From: Anabaena cylindrica PCC 7122
GTDB lineage: Bacteria; Cyanobacteriota; Cyanobacteriia; Cyanobacteriales; Nostocaceae
Direction of reading: 5' to 3'
DNA length: 64,000 nucleotides
Assembly (NCBI RefSeq): GCF_000317695.1
Contig: NC_019771.1
Span: forward strand, 6,047,501 to 6,111,500
Part shown: positions 8,775 through 17,324 of the stretch, in pieces
Layout of the letters: every line of letters starts with the position of its first letter
How positions within the stretch are numbered: the stretch's first letter is position 1
Program-made: the position numbers and the translations under genes
Notes under the pieces: model-generated
Databases searched by the model: none
Seen by the model: the letters and a program-made list of their open reading frames with translations, nothing else
What the model was told of the DNA's origin: nothing

Positions 8775-9626
8775 TTAATTCGGCTTTGAGCAACGCACAA
8801 AGGGTAAGAGGTCTTGTAAAATAGTTTCGTGATAATGTTCTTGGGGATAATGTCCCACGTTATTTAATTTGATGATTTCGGCATCTGGTACAGATTGGAC
8901 AAAGGTTTCAGCTATATCTACAGATAACCAAGGGTCTATCATTCCCCATTGTAATAAAATTGGTTTCTGCCATTGTTTAAAACCAGTTTCTATTTCTGTC
9001 ATGGCTTGGTCAAGTTGCAAATTTCTAATGGTGGAAAGTAGTCCACGACCAGATGAAGAACTTTTTAAGTAGGGTTTGCGATAAATATCTAAATCTTTAT
9101 CTTCTATTCGGTAACGGCTACCAGCTTCTAAAGTTCTATCAACTAGAAGGGGATCTTGTGTCATGACTTCACCTGCTAGAGGTAAACCCATTTGTTGAAT
9201 TTTCCAAGGTAATTTTGCAGATGTGGAAACTGGAGTATTTAAAATTGCAATGTTGGCTATTTTTTCAGGATTACGCAAGGCATATTGTAAACCAACGGAA
9301 CCTAAATATCCTTGTACAACTAGGGAAAATCTTTCTAATTCTAAAGCTTGAATAAATGCTGCTAATGCTGTGATGAATGCGTCGGGAGTGTAAGCGAAAT
9401 CGCGTTTTTCAGGTTTACCAGAAAAGCCGTAACCTATCCAATCGGGTGCGATCGCTCTTGTTCCTTGTGCAGCCAATGCTGGTAGAATGTTTCTCCAGCT
9501 ATAACTTTGGGCAATTATGCCATGTAGCAATACCACTGGCAATAAATCACTTCTACCAATCGGTTCTGCTTCCCGATAGTACCACTCTAAGGAATCTACT
9601 GTTATCTTATGTTCTTGTATTGACAC
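8775..9626 (-). CDS. Alpha/beta-hydrolase-fold protein lacking the usual nucleophile
   Basis: A 283-residue protein with haloalkane-dehalogenase-like architecture. The oxyanion motif V-V-L-L-H-G is near residue 33, D-W-I-G-Y-G-F-S-G-K-P near 61, a late acid in G-M-I-D-P-W, and the base His in N-V-G-H-Y-P-Q-E. Where relatives carry the nucleophile (V-V-Q-D-W-G-G or G-x-S-x-G), this protein reads V-V-Q-G-Y-L-G, with Gly in its place. Known hydrolases of the fold need this residue, so the protein is either catalytically dead, a binding or scaffold protein, or uses different chemistry. It stands alone between intergenic repeats. Confidence 0.8.
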   Translation of the reverse strand: MSIQEHKITVDSLEWYYREAEPIGRSDLLPVVLLHGIIAQSYSWRNILPALAAQGTRAIAPDWIGYGFSGKPEKRDFAYTPDAFITALAAFIQALELERFSLVVQGYLGSVGLQYALRNPEKIANIAILNTPVSTSAKLPWKIQQMGLPLAGEVMTQDPLLVDRTLEAGSRYRIEDKDLDIYRKPYLKSSSSGRGLLSTIRNLQLDQAMTEIETGFKQWQKPILLQWGMIDPWLSVDIAETFVQSVPDAEIIKLNNVGHYPQEHYHETILQDLLPFVRCSKPN

Positions 9627-9837
9627 TCTATTTTCCTATCCTGAGAATGCAACAGCACCGTACAGATGCCTTAATACTGAATCCTCTTTTATCATCCTAC
9701 AAATAGGTAATAGGATTTTTAGAAAATAATCTCGCATATTAAGAAGTTAAGCTGTTGACTTCCATCTTCAAACCTGGTGAGTTAGTATTTTAATACTGAG
9801 AAAGCTTTTTTACAGTCTTTACCGAATTTCCAAGCAT

Positions 9838-10200
9838 CCTCTTAGACGATGAAAGTGAAACACAGAATTTTTAGGGTAATATGCGAGTAGCATTAGCTGA
9901 AGGAACTAGAGAATGTTATTTACAATAATTACAAAAATCCGTTGCTGATGCTTTTAATAAAGCCAAGATTTTGGCAAATATTTTATTAAAATTTGGACAC
10001 CTTGGTAATTGTACTCGCAGGTTTGCTACCAATTTAAGATTTTGGTAAAAATATGCTAATAGTTGAACTTTATAACAAATAAAAAAAGTAAAGAAACAAA
10101 AATCCTCGATACGGTTGCACCCCCAGGAATTTCACAATATCTGTAGGGATTAGCAATTGATTTACGGGTATCTAGTCCAGTACAGGAACACTTACAAAAG
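9838..10200 (+). pseudogene. Decayed copy of the neighbouring VanY-like peptidase gene
   Basis: Nucleotide similarity to the following gene is extensive. For example, TTAGACGATGAAAGTGAAAC, GAATGTTATTTACAA and GGATTAGCAATTGATTTACG recur in the same order as in 10615-10930. Several in-frame stops (TAG after the first aligned block; TAA within the aligned tryptophan region) and small insertions break every frame. The copy corresponds to about residues 110-230 of the intact protein, including the metal-binding H-x-x-G-x-A-x-D region. This is a tandem duplication that has decayed; 9627-9837 holds only traces. Confidence 0.88.
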
Positions 10201-10279
10201 TCAAATATCTTGCTGTTCAAATATTCCCAGAATTTTGTAATATGATTAAATCCCAATTGTCAATTTAATCAATTTTTTA

Positions 10280-11107
10280 ATGAAACATCATTCAAGAATA
10301 AAACGCCGTTTAAGAAAAATAACTTTTATTACCGTCATTATCTTCCTATTTTTTACCTTGGTTGGTAGTACTGATACTAACTATTATCAATCATTACAGA
10401 ATGCTGCTCTAACAATTAATGCCAATATAGTACCATCTACATCTGCACCATTTATTCCCAATCAACAACTAAATGAGCAAGAGCGTTTTTTAGCTACAAT
10501 TACCCATCAATTAGCAAATATTCCCCAAATTGATAGTTATGAATATATTTTACTGCGTGCTTATGGTGCGGTATTTATCAATCAAGAATCAGAAGTTAAG
10601 CTACCACAAAAAGTTATCTTAGACGATGAAAGTGAAACACAGAATTTTCAGGGTAGTATGCGAGTAGCATTAGTTGAAGGGACTAGAGAATGTTATTTAC
10701 AAAAATCCGCTGCTGATGCTTTTAATAAAGCCAGGATTTTGGCAAATATTCCCCTAAAATCTGGATATTCTGGTGATTGTACTCGCAGTTTTGCTACCAA
10801 TTTAAGATTTTGGCAAAAATACGCGAATAGTGGAACTTTGGAACAAGTAAAACAAGGTAAAGAAACAAAAATTCTCGATACAGTTGCACCCCCAGGAACT
10901 TCACAACATCTGTGGGGATTAGCGATTGATTTACGAGTATCTAGTCCACTACAGAGAAAAGTTTTAAATCAAAATGGTTGGTTTCAGACTGTCACAAATG
11001 ATATTCCCCATTGGACTTATCTTCGTTGGAGTGAAGAGGATTTACCTAAGTTTGGATTAAGGGCTAAAATTATCAGAGGTATTACTTATTGGGTTACACC
11101 CATTTAG
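10280..11107 (+). CDS. D-alanyl-D-alanine carboxypeptidase family protein (VanY, M15B)
   Basis: Zinc peptidase of the VanY/M15 family, which trims peptidoglycan stem peptides in the periplasm. An N-terminal basic stretch is followed by a membrane helix or signal anchor (about residues 13-30). The metal-binding motif S-Q-H-L-W-G-L-A-I-D-L and the later P-H-W-T-Y-L supply the His-Asp-His ligands. The length of 275 residues is in range. A broken copy of the same gene lies immediately upstream. It has no immediate operon partner. The family call is strong; the physiological substrate is inferred. Confidence 0.85.
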   Translation: MKHHSRIKRRLRKITFITVIIFLFFTLVGSTDTNYYQSLQNAALTINANIVPSTSAPFIPNQQLNEQERFLATITHQLANIPQIDSYEYILLRAYGAVFINQESEVKLPQKVILDDESETQNFQGSMRVALVEGTRECYLQKSAADAFNKARILANIPLKSGYSGDCTRSFATNLRFWQKYANSGTLEQVKQGKETKILDTVAPPGTSQHLWGLAIDLRVSSPLQRKVLNQNGWFQTVTNDIPHWTYLRWSEEDLPKFGLRAKIIRGITYWVTPI

Positions 11108-11146
11108 GTAATCTCAAAATTGACCATTACTTGATTAAATGCTAAA

Positions 11147-11341
11147 TCATCGCACTTCTACATAATAAAATTCAGCATTTTTCCCAACTTCATCCATGGT
11201 TTCTAGGTAAGCTTGAATAGCATATTTCATCTTGTCTAAAGCCTCTTGTTCCGTTTCTCCAACTGTCCAACATCCAGGTAAGGCAGGACACCAGATAGCA
11301 TATACTTTATCTATTTTATTTAACTTGACTTGATATCGCAT
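11147..11341 (-). CDS. HicB-like antitoxin domain protein, no HicA neighbour
   Basis: A 64-residue single-domain protein of the HicB (UPF0150) fold: the N-terminal strand M-R-Y-Q-V-K-L, then C-P-A-L-P-G-C-W-T-V-G-E-T-E-Q-E-A, then a helix with A-I-Q-A-Y-L. Such proteins usually neutralise the HicA RNase and are encoded beside it. No HicA-like frame is visible on either side. Orphan HicB-like proteins are common in cyanobacteria and may act as regulators. It lacks a C-terminal DNA-binding domain. Confidence 0.8.
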   Translation of the reverse strand: MRYQVKLNKIDKVYAIWCPALPGCWTVGETEQEALDKMKYAIQAYLETMDEVGKNAEFYYVEVR

Positions 11342-11676
11342 ATCTCAATCACCGCTATTATCTTTAATTCTATATTAATAATTAAGATAAAAAAGGAGCG
11401 TTTGATACTGCATAATCTCACATCCTTGCTAACTATAGCTAGAAAAATTAAATTTGATGAAATTTATCAAATCATTATATAAATTCAAGTAATTTAATAT
11501 GATTATTTTCCCATTTGTAGTATTGGATAAATAATTTTTTGCTATCATTACTTTCTGCTAATTGTCAATCTAAGTATTAATTAGAGGGCAATCTCGTTTT
11601 TATCATCAAAAGGAATAGGTTATTTTTGGTAGATTAGGATAAAATAGTTACAAACCCGATGTTTGGAGTTCTGACA
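11342..11676. other. Non-coding spacer, nothing recognised
   Basis: AT-rich spacer between two divergent genes. I see no RNA gene, no repeat shared with other parts of the window and no HicA-like frame. It presumably holds the promoters of both neighbours. Confidence 0.5.
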
Positions 11677-12252
11677 GTGGGCTTATTTGATGATTTAAGT
11701 CGGTTTTTAGAAGAACGTTTAGAAGAATTCTTGCGTAACAATCCCCATTTGGAATTGGAGATGCTGTTAGAACAGCTGCGGGAACAAGAAGAAGATACCT
11801 TAAAGCTGATTGCAGAGTTACAATTACAAGAGAAGCGATCGCAAGATGATATTCTCTCTACCGCCCAAGAAATCCAGCGCTGGCACATTCGTGTACAAAA
11901 GGCCAAAGCCGCAGGTAGAGAGGATTTAGCCGCACCAGCGCAAGATAGAGAAGACGCACTACTCCGCGAAGGAAATCAGCGTTGGGGACAAATGCAGGGT
12001 TTAAAAGACCGCATTACCCAATCTCAAGAACTATTACGCAAAATTCAGCAACGTCGTCAAGAAGTACAAGCTAAAGCTACCGCAGCACAGACAGCGCGAC
12101 AAACAGAACGCGCAAAAGTTCAAACTCCGCAGCGTTTAGAAACCAATGCTTGGCAGACTTCAGCTAGTAGCTTTGACGACTTAGAAGATAAATTTCATCG
12201 TTGGGAAACTCAAGATGAGTTGGAACAAATGAAGCGAAATATGGGTAAATAA
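11677..12252 (+). CDS. TIGR04376 family coiled-coil protein
   Basis: A highly charged, helical protein of unknown function, conserved in cyanobacteria (TIGR04376, from memory). The GTG start giving V/M-G-L-F-D-D-L-S-R-F-L-E-E-R-L-E-E-F-L matches the family's usual opening and has GGAG eight bases upstream. The ATG six codons earlier (11659) has no clear ribosome-binding site. Almost all of residues 30-160 is a predicted coiled coil rich in Gln, Glu, Arg and Lys, similar in character to PspA/Vipp1-like or tether proteins. The C-terminal motif W-E-T-Q-D-E-L-E-Q-M-K ends the protein. Confidence 0.72.
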   Translation: MGLFDDLSRFLEERLEEFLRNNPHLELEMLLEQLREQEEDTLKLIAELQLQEKRSQDDILSTAQEIQRWHIRVQKAKAAGREDLAAPAQDREDALLREGNQRWGQMQGLKDRITQSQELLRKIQQRRQEVQAKATAAQTARQTERAKVQTPQRLETNAWQTSASSFDDLEDKFHRWETQDELEQMKRNMGK

Positions 12253-12549
12253 TTCAGCAAGCTGAAAGGATGAAATCTCAATGATACAATTTCATCTCTG
12301 ATAATTTATATACAGTAGGGGCGTATTGAAACACGCTCCTAATTTTTATTCAAAGAACCACAAATTTATTTTTTAGAATTTCAACTAAATTCAATTATTG
12401 AAATATTATTTAATTTTTTGGTTATAAATGTATTTGCAGATAAACTTGATGAAGTTGGGTTTTTACATCTGCTTTTAACTTTTCCTTTCCACCGCTATTG
12501 AGTATTATTGCTTTAGTATTCCCCAGACGCTTAAAATAATAACTGAGGA

Positions 12550-13128
12550 ATGGAAAATAGTATATTGTTAGACGTTTTGGCTACCCTACAACGCTTATTT
12601 GTAGGTTATATTCCCGCCTCGGTTTTAGGTATATTTATCGGCTTTGTAATTGGTATCAATGGTATAGTTTATCAGCTATTTACACGATTATTCCAAATCC
12701 CAAATAGCATTCCTTCTATAGCATTTTTACCCATTGCGCTCATTCTATTTAAAGAGAACGAAACCGCAGCTATTTTTGTGGTGTTCATTGGTGTACTCTG
12801 GGCAGTTATTGTGGAAACAGCTACAGGTATCCAACAATTTCGTAAATATGATAATAACTTCCGCGTAGCTATCCATCACATTTTTAAAGCTTTGAGAATT
12901 GGTCTTTGGATAGCCTGGTTTACAGTTATTGCTACAGAAATGCTGGCAGGTTCAAAAGGACTTGGCTTTCTGGCATGGAATGGTTATAAAGCTGGCAATC
13001 CTAAATATATAATTGACTCCATACTCTACATTGCTATTATCGGTGTTTTTTTGGATCAATTACTAGATTTAACCGGATATATTCTCTCTCAAATGGTTTC
13101 AGATAGAGGGAAATCTTCCAAAACTTAA
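12550..13128 (+). CDS. ABC transporter permease, NrtB/SsuC type, N-terminally short
   Basis: Inner-membrane permease domain of the nitrate/sulfonate/taurine ABC importer family. The core reads A-T-L-Q-R-L-F-V-G-Y, then I-P-S-I-A-F-L-P-I-A-L-I-L-F and the EAA-like loop region T-A-T-G-I-Q-Q-F-R. About five membrane helices are present. At 192 residues it is 60-80 shorter than the family, lacks the first helix, and has an in-frame stop four bases before its ATG. No ATPase or binding-protein gene is adjacent. It is either a truncated remnant or an orphan permease. Confidence 0.65.
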   Translation: MENSILLDVLATLQRLFVGYIPASVLGIFIGFVIGINGIVYQLFTRLFQIPNSIPSIAFLPIALILFKENETAAIFVVFIGVLWAVIVETATGIQQFRKYDNNFRVAIHHIFKALRIGLWIAWFTVIATEMLAGSKGLGFLAWNGYKAGNPKYIIDSILYIAIIGVFLDQLLDLTGYILSQMVSDRGKSSKT

Positions 13129-13312
13129 TGACAAAAAAAGTAGAGAACAGATTAACGGGACTAAAGCTGCGTGTCACATTTAATATCTTTTGCCGGTGCG
13201 TCAGATATCATAAATCTGTTGATAATAACCAATTTATAGGTCTGCAAGCCAGTTGCGTAATTCCTGATTAAGTTCTTGCTAGTGACATCCAAATAAAAAA
13301 ATGTACAAAACA

Positions 13313-13385
13313 TTTCTTGTGATGCGGGCATCTTGCCCGCTAATCAATAAAGGACGGGCAAGATGCCCATCCCACAAGATTGGAT
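13313..13385. repeat. Dispersed long-hairpin element, copy A
   Basis: Inverted arms TTGTGATGCGGGCATCTTGC and its near complement around a short AT loop can form a stem of about 24 bp. A nearly identical copy lies at 53386-53460, with similar sequence continuing some 25 bases further in both, and half an element lies at 58051-58077. It occupies part of the gene-free stretch 13129-13627, in which I see no RNA gene or other feature. Confidence 0.85.
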
Positions 13386-13627
13386 AATTGATTTTCTGGG
13401 GTTTCCTTAGACGACAGCCTAGAAACCGAAAAATATTGTAAATATGGTAATTTTTCGCCCACGTTCACCCCTAATATAGAGATTTTACAGGCTAAATTCG
13501 CATAACCACACCTTAATGGACGGACACCACTACTGTTACAAAGATTAAATTTACTTAATATTTCGTTACGATAAGGTCATTGAGAGAAACAACAAACCTC
13601 TCAATGCTCATGTCACAGGTGAATACC

Positions 13628-14752
13628 ATGAATAGTACAATTCGGGTTGGCAACCTTTTCGGAATACCTTTCTATATACATCCGTCTTGGTTTTTAGTTT
13701 TAGGTTTGGTAACTTGGAGCTATAGCAGCGGACTAGCGGCACAATTTCCCCAATTAGGTGGGGGATTACCTTTGGTACTAGGATTGATGACGGCACTGTT
13801 GCTATTTGGCTCGGTTGTTGCCCATGAATTAGGACACAGCTTTGTCGCTATTCGCCAAGGAATTGATGTCAAATCAATTACACTGTTTATATTTGGTGGA
13901 CTGGCAAGCTTAGAAAAAGAATCACAAACTCCTGGGGAGGCTTTTTGGGTAGCTATTGCTGGACCATTAGTTAGTTTCCTGCTATTCGCTACAGCGACAA
14001 CAGTTGGTTTTGCAACTGCCGCATCTGGTCCATTGGCAGCTATCTTGGGTCTACTAGCTTCTGTGAATTTGACCTTAGCTCTATTTAACCTCATTCCTGG
14101 CTTACCTTTGGATGGAGGAAATATACTGAAAGCAATAGTTTGGAAAATTACTGGTAAATCCTATAAAGGAGTGGTTGTTGCCAGCCGAATTGGTCAAATT
14201 TTTGGTTGGATAGCGATCGCATCTGGTCTTATTCCTCTACTATTATTTGGTAGCTTTGTTAACGTCTGGAACTTATTAATTGGCTCATTCTTGCTGCAAA
14301 ATGCTGGAAAAGCTGCCCAATTTGCTAGAGTGCAAGAAAAACTCACAGGTTTAACAGCAGCAGATGCTGTAAACAACGATAGCCCCATTGTCACAGCGAA
14401 TTTGACTTTAAGAGAGTTTGCAGATCAACAACTCTTAAATGCTCAAGAATACCGTCGCTTCTTGGTGACAGATGAGGAAGGACAATTGCTGGGAGCAATA
14501 TCAATTGATGACTTGCGAACCATCCCCAATACATTATGGTCAGATACTCAAGTCTTCCAAGTAATGAAACCAATCGAGCAGTCCAGCACTGTACAATCGG
14601 ATCAACCATTGCTAGAAGTAGTACAGTTACTCGAAACACAAAAGTTATCAGCATTGGCTGTAATTCGTGAAAATGGTTTCCTAGTCGGAATTTTAGAAAA
14701 AGCTGCAATTATCAACTTACTTCAGAAGAAAGTACAAACAAAATTTGCATAA
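13628..14752 (+). CDS. Site-2 protease family membrane metalloprotease with CBS domains (M50)
   Basis: Intramembrane zinc protease of the M50B group, which in bacteria cleaves membrane-bound anti-sigma factors or other substrates. The zinc motif H66-E-L-G-H70 lies in a membrane helix and the third ligand D162 in P-L-D-G-G-N. About six helices fill residues 15-225, followed by two CBS domains (about 240-370) that probably sense adenylates. The ATG at 13628 is chosen because AGGTGA lies just upstream and the family begins near M-N-S-T-I-R-V-G; the frame is open 48 bases further to a TTG. A hairpin follows the stop. Confidence 0.9.
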   Translation: MNSTIRVGNLFGIPFYIHPSWFLVLGLVTWSYSSGLAAQFPQLGGGLPLVLGLMTALLLFGSVVAHELGHSFVAIRQGIDVKSITLFIFGGLASLEKESQTPGEAFWVAIAGPLVSFLLFATATTVGFATAASGPLAAILGLLASVNLTLALFNLIPGLPLDGGNILKAIVWKITGKSYKGVVVASRIGQIFGWIAIASGLIPLLLFGSFVNVWNLLIGSFLLQNAGKAAQFARVQEKLTGLTAADAVNNDSPIVTANLTLREFADQQLLNAQEYRRFLVTDEEGQLLGAISIDDLRTIPNTLWSDTQVFQVMKPIEQSSTVQSDQPLLEVVQLLETQKLSALAVIRENGFLVGILEKAAIINLLQKKVQTKFA

Positions 14753-14772
14753 CCTCTTCAAATGTTTAAGTA

Positions 14773-14810
14773 AAAACTCAAAATTGCCTTGCCAAGCAGT
14801 TTTGAGTTTT
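14773..14810 (+). terminator. Likely hairpin terminator after the M50-CBS gene
   Basis: Arms AAAACTCAAAA and TTTTGAGTTTT pair perfectly over 11 bp around a 16-base loop, and the last arm ends in four T. It lies 21 bases after the stop codon, in front of the convergent collagen-like gene, so it could serve both strands. Confidence 0.55.
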
Positions 14811-14852
14811 AGTGTTTGATGATAGCCACTTATGCCTTCTGAATCGTTATCA

Positions 14853-16268
14853 TTATTTAACTTTGCGAATTGCACCTTGCCAGTTGAGAGTTTGCTGTGC
14901 AGAACGTCCCCCTAAAGAACGGATTGCTACTACTTCAATATCAACATTCACACCAGAATTAAGAGCATCACTGGGAATTTTCAACTTACCTAAATCGAGG
15001 GTAAAACGATTATAGCTACGAGTAACTAATTCGTTAGGAATTTCCCCTTCGTAAAAAGTTTGGTAGTTAGAAGATCCAGAAAAATTGTCTCTTGCCCGAT
15101 ATTTCACTCGAAATTGAGTATTAATTAAATCTGACCTTGATGCTAAATCAACTATTTTTAAGTTAAGTTTTTGTCCCACATCAGCAAACTCTGCCACTGC
15201 TAAACGCGTCACATCTTGTTTAGGAATTGCATAATTAACAGTAAACTCTGTCAATTTACCTTGCATATTAGCACTACCATCAACCCATAGATCATCAGCA
15301 AAGGCAATTTCTACCTTTTCACTATCATTTAAGCTCAGTGTTACGGCTTGATTAGCAAAGCTGGTTATGGGTTGTTTATCTTGCCAAATTAATTTAAAAG
15401 TCCCTTCTAGTCGCTTTTCAAATTCTCGATATTCATCAGCAATCACAGAACCAACAGCTAATAAAGAAGTTGCTCCTTGACGCTGCTGCCATTTATTTTT
15501 GGAGAGGTTAAACTCTTTATTTGCTAATTCAGAAAGTGCTAATTTTAAAGTTGGTGCATCATCTGCCAAAGGTTTATTGCTGTTAATTATACTTAAAGTT
15601 CCTAATCGTCCTGGCTTACCATTTTGACCATAACTACCATCACGTCCATCACTACCGTTGGAACACCGATAAACTTTACTAGTACATTTATAATCAGGAC
15701 TACCGGGAGTACCTTTGCAGGTTTTTACTTCCCAACTCCTACGGTTACAATTACAACCTGCTGTACCTCTACCACCTTGTCTACCGCGTCCACCTTCCCC
15801 TCCAACGGCGCGAACAAAAATTTTCTGTAAGTCTGCCAAATTGGTGTAATAGACAGTGAGGGAACCACCATGACCACCATCTCCACCTTTTCCTCCAGCA
15901 CCACCATGACCACCATCTGGTGCATTGATAGAGTTTTCGACGTTTTCACGTTGGTCTCTACAGCGGGGTCGAGAACCACGTTCTCCGTCTTCCCCATCTT
16001 CACCATCTTTACCAGACAGATCAATATTTACAGGGGAACCATTAGCAGAAATAGTTTGATTTTCACCACTGCGACCATCTCGACCAGAGCGGCCATTGCT
16101 GCCTCTATCTCCATCTCTGTCATAGCGGTTAGCTATTTTATAGTCTTGTTCAGAGGAGTCTGCTGAACATAAAACTGAAGCCGAGGCAGGTAAAAAGCTA
16201 TTAAATAGGCAAAAAGTCAACAGAAGTAGCAATTTACTCTTAAAGGTTTTGTGCATAGAATTATACAT
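14853..16268 (-). CDS. Secreted collagen-like glycine-repeat protein
   Basis: Exported protein of 471 residues. A signal peptide (M-H-K-T-F-K-S-K-L-L-L-L-L-T-F-C-L-F, cleaved near A-S-A) precedes blocks of Gly-X-Y triplets: D-R-G-S-N-G-R-S-G-R-D-G, then G-K-D-G-E-D-G-E-D-G-E-R-G, then G-G-H-G-G-A-G-G-K-G-G-D-G-G, and a last block near residue 210. Between the blocks lie six Cys residues that may form disulfides. Residues 230-471 are a globular, beta-rich C-terminal domain of unknown family. It is probably a surface or matrix fibre protein. No anchor or type I secretion signal is seen. Confidence 0.75.
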   Translation of the reverse strand: MYNSMHKTFKSKLLLLLTFCLFNSFLPASASVLCSADSSEQDYKIANRYDRDGDRGSNGRSGRDGRSGENQTISANGSPVNIDLSGKDGEDGEDGERGSRPRCRDQRENVENSINAPDGGHGGAGGKGGDGGHGGSLTVYYTNLADLQKIFVRAVGGEGGRGRQGGRGTAGCNCNRRSWEVKTCKGTPGSPDYKCTSKVYRCSNGSDGRDGSYGQNGKPGRLGTLSIINSNKPLADDAPTLKLALSELANKEFNLSKNKWQQRQGATSLLAVGSVIADEYREFEKRLEGTFKLIWQDKQPITSFANQAVTLSLNDSEKVEIAFADDLWVDGSANMQGKLTEFTVNYAIPKQDVTRLAVAEFADVGQKLNLKIVDLASRSDLINTQFRVKYRARDNFSGSSNYQTFYEGEIPNELVTRSYNRFTLDLGKLKIPSDALNSGVNVDIEVVAIRSLGGRSAQQTLNWQGAIRKVK

Positions 16269-16315
16269 AATTTTAATTTGTGATTTAGGGGTTTCGTCGA
16301 AAAACCTTCCAGTAA

Positions 16316-16363
16316 AGGCAGAGCCTTTGTGATAGCATTCCTAGTCAGAGACTGGGAACGAGA
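16316..16363. repeat. Dispersed two-palindrome repeat, copy A
   Basis: Contains AGGCAGAGCC-TTTGTGATAG and then CTAGTCAGAGACTGGGAACG. The same arrangement recurs at 53494-53544 and, inverted, at 57641-57690. Each copy has a GGCAGAGCC mini-palindrome and a CCAGTC-AGACTGG hairpin. Here it lies upstream of the collagen-like gene on its coding strand, about 50 bases from the start codon. Confidence 0.8.
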
Positions 16364-16422
16364 TAATTTTTGTGGGGTAGTTCTGCTGCTCAAATATTTA
16401 AATTAGGTGCGTTTTAGCTTAA

Positions 16423-17244
16423 TTAAGACTGAATTTCGCTCATGAAGTTGATCACCTTTTGGTGAAATATTGTGTTTTGATGCTTTAACGCAATTTGGGC
16501 TGATTCTTGGAGATCTGCGATCGCATTCTCCCGATTACCTAAGCGATGGTAAGCCAAACCTCTTGCGTAGAGAGCAAATTCATCCTCGAAATATATTTTA
16601 TCTGCACCTACTGATTCAATGTGCTTTGCTTCAGCAAAATCTGCGAATGCACCTTGCTCATCTCCTAAGTCATAACACGCATTACCCCGCACATAGTAAG
16701 CAGACATTAAATTAGGATCTATATCAAGAGCCTTGGTTAAGTGCTTAATTACTTGACTATTAATACCCTGAGAATATTGCAGAATGCCCAAATTGTAGTA
16801 AGAAATAGCAGAACGTTCCATTCTGGTTATCAGACTGAAGTCTTCTAGCGCACCTTGATAGTTACCAGAGTAAAAATGCGCTGCACCTCGTCCAAAATAG
16901 GCTCGTACATATTGCGGATTTAATTGAATTGCACGATGACAATCTTCAATTGCAGTTTGATTTTCACCTATTGCTGCACGAGCAATACCACGTTCAGCAT
17001 AAGCTTGAGCATATTGAGGACTCAGTCGGATTGCTTGATTAAAGTCTTCAATTGCATTTTGGTAATCCTTTGTCAGTGAACGAGCCACACCACGACTAAT
17101 ATATGATGTCAAATCCTCTGAATTTAGTAAAATTGCCTGACTATAATTTTCAATAGCTCCTTGATAGTCGCCAGAATTATAGAGTATATAAGCAAGACTG
17201 GAGTATCCATAGGCATATATTGAATTGAGCATTAGTTTATACAC
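16423..17244 (-). CDS. TPR-repeat protein
   Basis: A 273-residue protein made of about six or seven tetratricopeptide repeats, for example Y-Q-G-A-I-E-N-Y-S-Q-A-I-L-L-N-S-E, Y-Q-N-A-I-E-D-F-N-Q-A-I-R-L-S-P-Q and N-Q-T-A-I-E-D-C-H-R-A-I-Q-L-N-P-Q. There is no signal peptide and no other domain. It is probably a cytoplasmic scaffold with unknown partner. It lies 80 bases downstream of acsF in the same direction, with a likely terminator between, so it is probably transcribed separately. The start could be a few codons later. Confidence 0.85.
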   Translation of the reverse strand: MYKLMLNSIYAYGYSSLAYILYNSGDYQGAIENYSQAILLNSEDLTSYISRGVARSLTKDYQNAIEDFNQAIRLSPQYAQAYAERGIARAAIGENQTAIEDCHRAIQLNPQYVRAYFGRGAAHFYSGNYQGALEDFSLITRMERSAISYYNLGILQYSQGINSQVIKHLTKALDIDPNLMSAYYVRGNACYDLGDEQGAFADFAEAKHIESVGADKIYFEDEFALYARGLAYHRLGNRENAIADLQESAQIALKHQNTIFHQKVINFMSEIQS

Positions 17245-17262
17245 TCCCTAAATATATTAATT

Positions 17263-17298
17263 AAAACAAAAAAGTGGCTCTGGACATCACAGAACCAC
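17263..17298 (-). terminator. Intrinsic terminator after acsF
   Basis: On the minus strand GTGGTTCTG and CAGAGCCAC pair over 9 bp (one G-T pair) around a 7-base loop and are followed by a run of seven T. It lies 27 bases after the acsF stop. Confidence 0.8.
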
Positions 17299-17324
17299 CA
17301 AAATTTTTCTAAACCTAAGCTAAT

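Noticed and set aside
10056..10256. A 66-codon open frame on the minus strand
   Set aside because: It lies across the VanY-like pseudogene and matches nothing; chance opening in AT-rich DNA.
15624..16166. Thr/Ile/Ser-rich open frames opposite the collagen-like gene
   Set aside because: They are mirror frames created by the Gly-X-Y codon pattern of the real gene.
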